A DNA stretch of 13,791 bases from Irineochytrium annulatum (Eukaryota; Chytridiomycota; Chytridiomycetes; Chytridiales; Chytridiaceae): NCBI GenBank assembly GCA_027600665.1, contig JADGJL010000793.1, positions 1-13,791 on the forward strand, written 5' to 3'. Below are positions 7,446-13,791 of this stretch, one piece after another (position 1 is the first letter of the stretch; every line of letters starts with the position of its first letter). The notes below the pieces were generated by a model that had not been told where the DNA came from, ran no database searches, and was given only the letters and a program-made list of their open reading frames with translations. Both the position numbers and the translations under genes were made by a program.

Positions 7446-9912
7446 ATGTGGTTAGTGTAGGACTCGTCACCACGCGGGACCTCGCTGACGTCCTTTCCCG
7501 CACAGGCCGGGCTACGATCAGTCGCAGTACTGGAGCCACGCCCAACAGCAAGCCCCTGTGGCCATGGCACCCCCGGGCGTCGGCGCATACCAGCAGCAAC
7601 CTCCACCAGGTGCTCCTCATCCCCAACCGACATATGCCGCCGCCGTCGCGGGCTCCTCCGGCCAACCGCCGCCAGGCATGGACACCAACTCGGCCGAGTA
7701 CGCCACTTGGTACGCGAGCTGGATGGCCCATCACCAGGCCCAACAAGCCCAGATGCACGCCCAACAGGCCGCTGCCTCACAGCACTGGCACTACCAGCAG
7801 CAGCAGATGCATCAACATCACCACCAACAGCAGCAGCAGGCCGCGGCGGCGGCGGCGAGCACGGTGGCCGCGGCACCCGTGGCGACAGTTGGCGCGATAC
7901 ATCCGGCCGCTGCGGCGAAACCTCAGTTTGTGGCCGTCAAGCCAGTGGGATCTGCGATGAAGGACCTGAAGGCGAATGCATCCGTGTTTCTGGCCTCGTC
8001 GAAGAATAGTGAGCATTACCGACGTTGGTTTTATAGAGCTTGGTGAAGCGGCCTGGTTCGGCTTGTGGAAGGAGAAGAGAATGCTAAGGGAGCTTATTCG
8101 TTTCCTTAGAGCCGGCGTTTATACCCGTTAGCGTCAAGCCGACGCCAACTACAAACGCGTTCTCAAATGGAGTGAGCGAGGAGAAGCCTGAATCGAAGAA
8201 GGATGCAAAGGCCGGTTCGTGGCCAGATTCCCTAAAGTGCGTTTGACTTCATTAACTTTTGGGTCTTCCCCTTGGCTGACATTGATGTCATGCAGGCGTT
8301 ATGTTACGAAGGTGTTTTCTAAATGCGGCAAAGATAATAGAGATCATGTTGAAAAGGGGCTAAAAGAATTGATAGCGTCGGTAAGTGCGAAGAACTCTCT
8401 TCATGAAGTGGATTGGGACAAAATGGAATTGCCGAGGTATGTGATTTGTCTTCCAGTGTTAGCTGTGATTTTGCGCCTGACGAGGTTTGGTGCTTTAGAG
8501 AATGTCGGACGCCAACACCACCTCCCCCCGAATCGACAATCAAACGCGCGAGAAGTCCCGGCGCCTCCCCTCTGACGACGCCGGACCTTAGATCCGTCCC
8601 CTCCCGGAAAAAGCGGAAAAACATCCCGGTCCCTGACGTGGACTCTGATTTCGGCACGCCAGAACCGTCCGAGCCCGATGATAGCCTCGCGCACTTGCCA
8701 CCCCACATCCGGAATGAGGAGATTAGGCGGCGCGAGTTGCGCGCACGCCGGTTTCAGGAGGCCGCGGAGGAGGAGCGAAAGCGGCTAAAGCGGAAGCAGG
8801 AAGATTCGAAGCGGGCGCGGACGGCGGCACTGCGGGCAGGGGCGGAGGGGAATCCGGACGTTATCGACTGGGACGAACACACGATTGTAGGCGTCTGCAC
8901 GAAGCTGGAAAAGCATTACCTGCGCCTGACCTCGGTACGGGCGCTTCCAAGCGAAATGTTGGAAGTTTTTGTTCGCGCTGACGGCGGGTTACCGGTCTAA
9001 CGCCTTCATTTGGTTTGTAGGCACCCGATCCGTCGACGGTGCGACCGCTTCGGATCCTAAGGCAAACGTTGGAGCTCCTCGGGCGGAAATGGAAGGAGGA
9101 ACAAAACTACACCTACATTTGCGACCAATTTAAAAGTCTCCGCCAGGATTTGACAGTGCAGCGGATAAAGAATGAGTTTACTGTGAGGGTGTATGAGGCT
9201 CACGCGCGGATAGCCTTAGAAAAGGTTTGCAATTGCTCGTTGGTACTTTTCCGCCTGATTTACAACTTCGACATTGGATTTAGGGTGACATCGGTGAGTA
9301 CAACCAATGCCAGGCGCAAATTAAAGAGTTGTATCGGCTTGGGTTGCCGGGGTGTGTGGACGAGTTTTTGGGGTATCGGATATTGTACTTCGTGTACACG
9401 CGGAATCGGACAGGTAAATAGTTTTGTGCGACCATGCGGCCTGACATTCTTTATCAGACCAGGTAAAGATCATATCGGAGCTCACGGACGCGGAAAAGAT
9501 AGGCCCGAGCGTGCGGCATGCGCTCCAGGTCCGGACTGCCGTAGTAACGGGAGATTACCATTCCCTTTTCCAGTTATACAACACCGCGCCTCAAATGTCC
9601 ATTTACCTTATGGATTTCTTTATCGAACTCGAGCGCTTCAAAGCCCTCCGGATCATGGCGAAGGCCTACCGGCCCAACCTTGCGGTCGAATTCATCGCTA
9701 GGGAGCTTGGTTGGGTTCACCCGGAAGATGATACGGCGGGTCAAAAAGATGCCACAGATGTGTGCAGGGGCTGGCTGAAGAGTCATGCGGTTCCGTTTGA
9801 CAAGGAGGACAGGAAGGGGCTTATAGATTGCAAGGGCGCGGCGATTGTCATGACCGCGAAGGTTCAAGAGCTGGATAAGAAGGGCGTTGACATTAAGGGA
9901 CAGATTTATTAG
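7446..9912 (+). CDS. SAC3/PCI-family protein, Thp3/LENG8-like, eight exons
   Basis: Nuclear mRNA-biogenesis protein of the SAC3/GANP family. Yeast Thp3 acts with Csn12 in transcription elongation and splicing; LENG8 is the human relative. Exons: 7446-7450, 7506-8008, 8110-8236, 8296-8436, 8499-8934, 9021-9224, 9284-9413, 9458-9912; total 2001 bases, 666 aa. All introns are GT-AG; the second (8009-8109) is the least certain. The N-terminus is low-complexity Gln/Pro/Ala/His with [10 protein letters not shown] (70-79) and a Q/H/A tract at about 98-119. SLKRYVTKVF (from about 209) to [10 protein letters not shown] matches the conserved LENG8 block before 'IDW'. A basic SRKKRKN (294-300) may be a nuclear signal, followed by a charged helix rich in Arg and Glu (about 328-370). 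The SAC3/PCI core covers about 390-666: [17 protein letters not shown] (from 397), [38 protein letters not shown], ending DIKGQIY. These blocks match human LENG8 closely. Confidence 0.93.
7451..7505 (+). other. Intron after a 5-base first coding exon
   Basis: GTTAGT at the 5' end, a CGCTGACG branch-like site, and CGCACAG at the 3' end; 55 bases. Splicing turns ATG-TG plus G into Met-Trp and continues [15 protein letters not shown] in the frame of the long second exon. Without it the upstream frame ends in a stop, and the next in-frame ATG (7564) would lose 21 residues of the Gln/Tyr-rich N-terminus. Confidence 0.75.
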
Positions 9913-11440
9913 AAGGATCTCTGTCGGGGAAGGGTCTCTGTCGGGATTTGGTGTCGATGATAAACTTTTGTACATTCTTAATGCATAGTCAACACACGAG
10001 CACCGCGATTATTTATCGATTCTTTCAATGGCATTTCACTGTCAATACTGGCCCGCTATTCGCTAGTGTTGGCTCTACCTCCGCTTTGAAATTTTCGAGT
10101 TGTTGTGAGATTCAATACTAAATGTCCTTGCACCATTCGAGTACAGGTGCATATAGGTAGTGAACCTTAATTGCCAACAGCACAATTTGGACACTCCTAC
10201 CAGCTTATTCTATCAAGTTACCAATGTTCGGGTATTCAACGGTTTTCTCCCAAGTTAAGTTTCTGATGTTATACGCCAGCGGAGGTGGCTCCAAAACCGC
10301 AGAACTGTGTAAAGTTCGTGTATCAACATCTCGCCGTTCCTCCAAACTCGTCGGCGCAAAATAAAGCACTCGTTAAAGCTCCAAAGGTTTGAAGTCCCTT
10401 TGCCAATACAATACATCGCAGAGGTAAGGCGCTTTAGCTCGCTTCAATCAGCATAGCAAGGAGATAGGGTCATGGCAGCCATGATGCGTGTGATGAAGGA
10501 GCGCAAGCCAACGATCCGCTCTATCTTCCGCTGCCAAGGAATTAAAAGCCGTTCTGTTCGTTCGCCGTCGGCTGCATTCGTTGATTGAATAACTCAATCG
10601 AGTGATCAAAGCATGGCCGCCAAGGCGTAACAAACTTCCGGATCCACTGCAGATGCTGTCATCCAAACAGCACATGTTCCGACTTCACAGGGCCGTCTCC
10701 GAAGGCTAGATTTAGCGGCATATGAACGGAGCGTAAATACAATCGCCAGCGCCATGCCAGTGCAACCATTCGCCAGCGTCGCGCCAGGGGCCTCGCCAAA
10801 TACACGGAGGTTGCCGTCGTTTAATGGTGCTTCACGTTGCGCGAGTTGTCGAAGGCAGCGGCTGCAGACCGATATCGAGGACGACTAGGCGAAAATCCAC
10901 GGACGATGTAACTAACAAGGTGTTTAATTGGAACATTGAACTAGCGTTGGTGGGACTGTCAACACTTCGTCCACATTTCTTCCTTTTAAATACCATTGGG
11001 GACGTTGTTCCTGTAGATATTCCCCAGCATATGCCGACACCCTATTAGAGAATCAAGCGATTATAATACAGCGCGACTTGTGACCATCTGTCCAGCTGCA
11101 TGACATGGAGTGTGTAACAGGAATCAGGCATCATGCCTGCGTTCCCTACAAGCCGACCCCTCCCTTCCGCTAATCTCTGTCTCCCTCTCTCTCTCACCGT
11201 CTCCCGTGACCGTCGATCGTCAATCTCTCCTGCAGCGCTGTCCAAGTCTGGAGAACACGTCATCAGCAGACTGGCTTGATCCACTGACCTCGAAAGGGGC
11301 GCCGTCAAAATTCTCCTCATCACGGGTACTGAAGCCCTGTCAGCAAATCCATTATCTCTTTCAGCCTGAATGACGTCCCTGGTCTTTTCCTCTCCAACTC
11401 GCCACCCATCCTCATCCTCAACCGCAACGACCAGAAACGA
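9913..11440. other. Stretch of 1.5 kb with no convincing gene
   Basis: The first part should be the 3' UTR of the Thp3-like gene. Beyond it are only short ORFs of 74-90 aa on both strands and a minus-strand ORF of 146 aa (11045-11485), none with a recognisable motif or neighbouring splice-joined exons. A pyrimidine-rich stretch at about 11159-11212 (CTCTCTCTC) and a 7-base-arm palindrome CAGGCATCATGCCTG (11125-11139) stand out. The last 100-200 bases may contain the promoter, or one more 5' exon, of the membrane-protein gene. I see no tRNA or LTR. Confidence 0.45.
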
Positions 11441-12279
11441 ATGCTCGCGCCCGCCGTCGTCCACTACCAGCCCGCCCACGTACAACCGGCGCTCGACGCC
11501 CTCCTGCTACCGTGCTTTAAGATGACTAAGGTGTCGACGCAGTTCGCTCCCAGCCTGCTCGTAGCACCCCGGACGCCGCGACGCCGGCCCACACGCGGCC
11601 AGCGACGAAGAAGACGGATGGCGAGCGCGCCGACGAGCATGTGCGGCGCGCTATGGACGATCGTGGAGGAGGAGGAGGAGGGGGAGGAAGAACCGTCACG
11701 ATTGCCAGCATCGACGAAGGCCGTCCCATCACGGAGAGCGCAAGTTGAGAGCCAGTTGAGCGTGGGATTCCTCGCCTGCGTGACACTCGGAGTGCTAGCG
11801 GTCGGATTCTTAGCGTGTCTGCCGGTGGGTCTGCCCAACCCGTGTCCCGTCTGGAGTCTCGGCCTGAACGGGACGCTGTGCGTGATGTGGGCCTGCGTGA
11901 TGTGAGTTACCTTGCACTTCGTTCGGGTTGTGGTTTGGTGAATTGACGTTATCTCGTATTTGCTATTCACAGGATATACCACCTCCTCGACTCCGACTCC
12001 CCCTCCTACACGCACCCGACTTACTTCCGCCCCTCGATGGAATCCTCCGCTCCCACATCGTCATCATCCATCATGGACGCCGTCTTCCCGTTCTCGTCCA
12101 AGGCGCCACAACCGTTGTACGCGCGGACGAGCTTTAGCGCGAGCGTTAGCGCGCGGGGGGCGAGGCCGGACTCAACGGGGTCCGTCCTGCTGGGCTGGGG
12201 GTCGTTCGTTTGTGTCGTCATGGCCCTGAATGGGATCGTGGGCGTGGTTGGATGGTTTGCTTTAGGGGCGCTAGTGTAA
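11441..12279 (+). CDS. Unrecognised multi-pass membrane protein, two exons
   Basis: Two exons, 11441-11901 and 11973-12279, are joined across a 71-base intron (GTGAGT..TTCACAG); total 768 bases, 255 aa. The join is well supported: hydrophobic WSLGLNGTLCVMWACVM continues directly as IYHLL. Predicted helices are about 106-131 (LSVGFLACVTLGVLAVGFLA), 137-158 and 225-255 (LLGWGSFVCVVMALNGIVGV). Between the second and third lies a Ser-rich hydrophilic loop of roughly 65 residues. The N-terminal 105 residues are soluble, with a basic run (about 47-59) and a Glu run (76-84) encoded by a GAG repeat. The start is uncertain: the frame stays open upstream to about 11365 (LNDVPGLFLSNSPP), where a TTTCAG could be a 3' splice site, and Met 60 or Met 67 are also possible. 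I do not recognise the family; location and function are unknown beyond 'membrane'. Confidence 0.62.
11667..11693 (+). repeat. GAG/GGA purine repeat inside a coding exon
   Basis: A run of GGA/GAG triplets encodes the Glu run (residues 76-84) of the membrane protein in its frame. In the frame one base over it encodes poly-Gly. Such triplet runs vary in length, so the length of this soluble N-terminal segment may differ between strains. Confidence 0.8.
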
Positions 12280-13706
12280 GGATTTCGATAGGTGGGCTCG
12301 GCAAGGGTGTGTGATGGACGGATGGATGATGATGGTATTGAGGGAAGAGGAAAGCATATGGGAGAGTACTAAGCCAAGTGATTTTTGGGACACGAGGTGC
12401 GGGGATAATGGGAATGAGGTAGATATATTAAGATATCGGGATCTGGGGGTTCATGACGAGACCCTCCGCCTATTTTGCATGCATTCTCCTTTCACCTTAG
12501 TCAAATTGTTTTTACATATTCCGGTCCCTTATTTCGACCATATTTTACCCCTTATGCTGTACCTTTTGGACCTGGACATCCGCTAACTAATGTCTTTAGA
12601 CTCCATCTTTTTAATTTCTTCCTATACTCACACATCGTTATCTCCTCTTTACACGCTTTTCATTGACAGCTTACTCCCTTATTTCTATTCATAGCCTGAT
12701 ATACATCCACGTCGCGAACTTAGTTTGATGATATCGTAGTTTTCTATTTATTTTACTTTGGACTCGTGGCTCGGTTTACTATGTGTGGGCTAGGATTAAT
12801 CTATTGCTCTTCCCTATATTACGGTTAACTTATCTCAGATCCCGCTACGTGATCATCCGCGTGAGATCAGTTTATACTTGCCGGCTTGGTTAGACTTTCG
12901 GATTGTAAGTTTGAAAGCCCTTTTGCGTTTGGCATCGGTCGGCGGATTCCCGTCCATGTGATTTCTATTTCGCTTCCTTTCATATTTTATGGCAGTAAGA
13001 CCATTTAAAGTATCGCAACTTCGTACAATATATTACGTAAGTTTCGGTGTTGTGGTTTTGGGAGGCGAGTAGGCAGGTCATATCAAAGTCGGGGCAAACT
13101 CTGTACCGCCTAGGTCACCTCGAAGTTGGGGCATACTCAGTGCCGCCTTGTCCTCTCACGTTCGTCATTGCTGTCTTAACATGCTCTCACGATCGGCATT
13201 GCCAAGTAACAGTTGGCATAAGTCAAGAAATAGATAGGACATAGATAAAATATTTACAGCTATTATGCGTGAGCTGAGCTTGGACATAGTAATATAGGGA
13301 TATAGGATCTAGCACGCTTACTTCCGGAAGACCATTAAAGAACAAGAAACAAGGAGATATCTCCCCTAGGGGCTCTCAATGTAAGGATACCAGTATAAAT
13401 ATTACTTCTTCAAGGAGCTGGGAGTCGGGCGACTATGTAGGAGTAAAACTCATCGACATCATCATCCCAAGGGCAACCAAATGTCTACCTTCACACGGGC
13501 ACACCCAGAATCTAAAGCCGGGATAAGAATACAATGGCGCAAAAGCAGCGATGAAAATTACATAAAAGTTGGACAAGAGAGAATCGGAAAGAAAAGGCAA
13601 TGCGTTTGAAGATAATCCACACCTCCGCCTCTGCCTTCCTCCTCGTCGAAAGTCCATCTAAAAAATCCCCTCTCCCGCTATCCATCTACATCTCCGATAA
13701 ATTGCA
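12280..13706. other. AT-rich intergenic stretch, no gene seen
   Basis: This runs between the stop of the membrane-protein gene and the stop of the gene at the right edge. It probably holds the two convergent 3' UTRs. The AT content rises clearly from about 12470. ORFs are short (63-91 aa), lack motifs and are poor in G/C at third positions, unlike the real genes here. The only structured feature I see is the 37-base tandem repeat at 13086-13160. Confidence 0.5.
13086..13160. repeat. Diverged 37-base tandem duplication
   Basis: Copy one begins AAGTCGGGGCAAACTCTGTA at 13086 and copy two begins AAGTTGGGGCATACTCAGTG at 13123. Both then continue CCGCCT and end in a related CACCTCG/CTCTCACG. The period is 37 bases with several substitutions and a small indel. 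It lies in non-coding DNA; no function is evident. Confidence 0.75.
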
Positions 13707-13791
13707 TCAGCAAAACACCACACCCTGGCCCTGCTCCCACCGCGCCCGGTGCATGGCGTTCCCATACGCAACCTCATCCACGGGCGTGGGC
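13707..13791 (-). CDS. C-terminal tail of a gene cut by the window edge
   Basis: On the minus strand the frame is open from the window edge for 27 codons to TGA (13709-13707), reading TPVDEVAYGNAMHRARWEQG and ending GVVFC. G/C is favoured at third positions, and the sequence turns AT-rich right after the stop, as expected for a 3' end. Another minus frame is also open here, so the call rests on composition and on how protein-like this reading is. Too little is present to name it. If real, it converges on the membrane-protein gene. Confidence 0.42.
   Translation of the reverse strand, partial: PTPVDEVAYGNAMHRARWEQGQGVVFC

Noticed and set aside
7442..7876. Long minus and alternative plus ORFs across the N-terminal exon of the Thp3-like gene
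   Set aside because: They arise from the CAG/GCC-rich low-complexity tract; the chosen frame joins to conserved SAC3-family exons.
8413..9000. Plus ORF read as a separate 195-aa gene ending in GGLPV
   Set aside because: Its middle is exon five of the Thp3-like gene; the first and last parts are the flanking introns, shown by GTATGT..TTTAG and GTACGG..TTGTAG borders and the conserved [15 protein letters not shown] join.
11125..11139. Palindrome CAGGCATCATGCCTG as a regulatory site or hairpin
   Set aside because: A 7-base arm palindrome is expected by chance in a window of this size, and nothing nearby ties it to a promoter.
11045..11485. Minus-strand ORF of 146 aa
   Set aside because: No motif or splice partner, overlaps the start of the better supported plus-strand membrane-protein gene, and its N-terminus is antisense to that exon.
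11464..12015. Minus-strand ORF of 183 aa antisense to the membrane-protein gene
   Set aside because: Low-complexity Ser/Arg/Thr composition and no continuation by splicing, whereas the plus strand keeps hydrophobic helices across an intron.
1..13791. tRNA, rRNA, CRISPR array or LTR pair
   Set aside because: I looked for tRNA-like B-box sequences, regularly spaced repeats and long direct repeats on both strands and saw none that would stand.

Overview
The window looks like nuclear DNA of a basidiomycete fungus, most likely an agaricomycete. Coding stretches are GC-rich at third codon positions. They are cut by many short GT-AG introns (about 40 to 100 bases) with CTAAC/CTGAC-like branch sites. 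One element encodes a KDZ-type transposase, a family very common in Agaricomycetes. There are no bacterial operons or Shine-Dalgarno sites.

Layout. Bases 1-36 are a CCT microsatellite. Bases 58-2891 (minus) hold a long multi-exon gene that I do not recognise and that looks broken: conserved-looking protein segments are joined by plausible introns, but stops and frameshifts interrupt them. Bases about 3640-5419 (plus) hold a decayed KDZ transposase whose protein is spread over all three frames. The two lie head to head around a spacer of about 750 bases. Bases 5477-5803 contain an uncertain small antisense ORF.

From 5974 the DNA is well-kept gene space. Bases 5974-7335 (plus) encode polynucleotide kinase 3'-phosphatase (two exons, 439 aa). 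Only 110 bases later, 7446-9912 (plus) encode a SAC3/PCI-family protein like yeast Thp3 and human LENG8. I could resolve it into eight exons totalling 2001 coding bases (666 aa). About 1.5 kb without a convincing gene follows. Then 11441-12279 (plus) encode an unrecognised membrane protein (two exons, 255 aa in my model). The last 1.4 kb is mostly AT-rich non-coding DNA with a diverged 37-base tandem repeat. It ends in the C-terminal tail of a minus-strand gene cut by the window edge (13707-13791).

Functionally, the right half carries two housekeeping nuclear genes, one for DNA end repair and one for mRNA processing/export. The left half is a decaying mobile-element or accessory block. I see no evidence that the two halves work together. 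The least understood item is the broken minus-strand gene beside the KDZ transposase.
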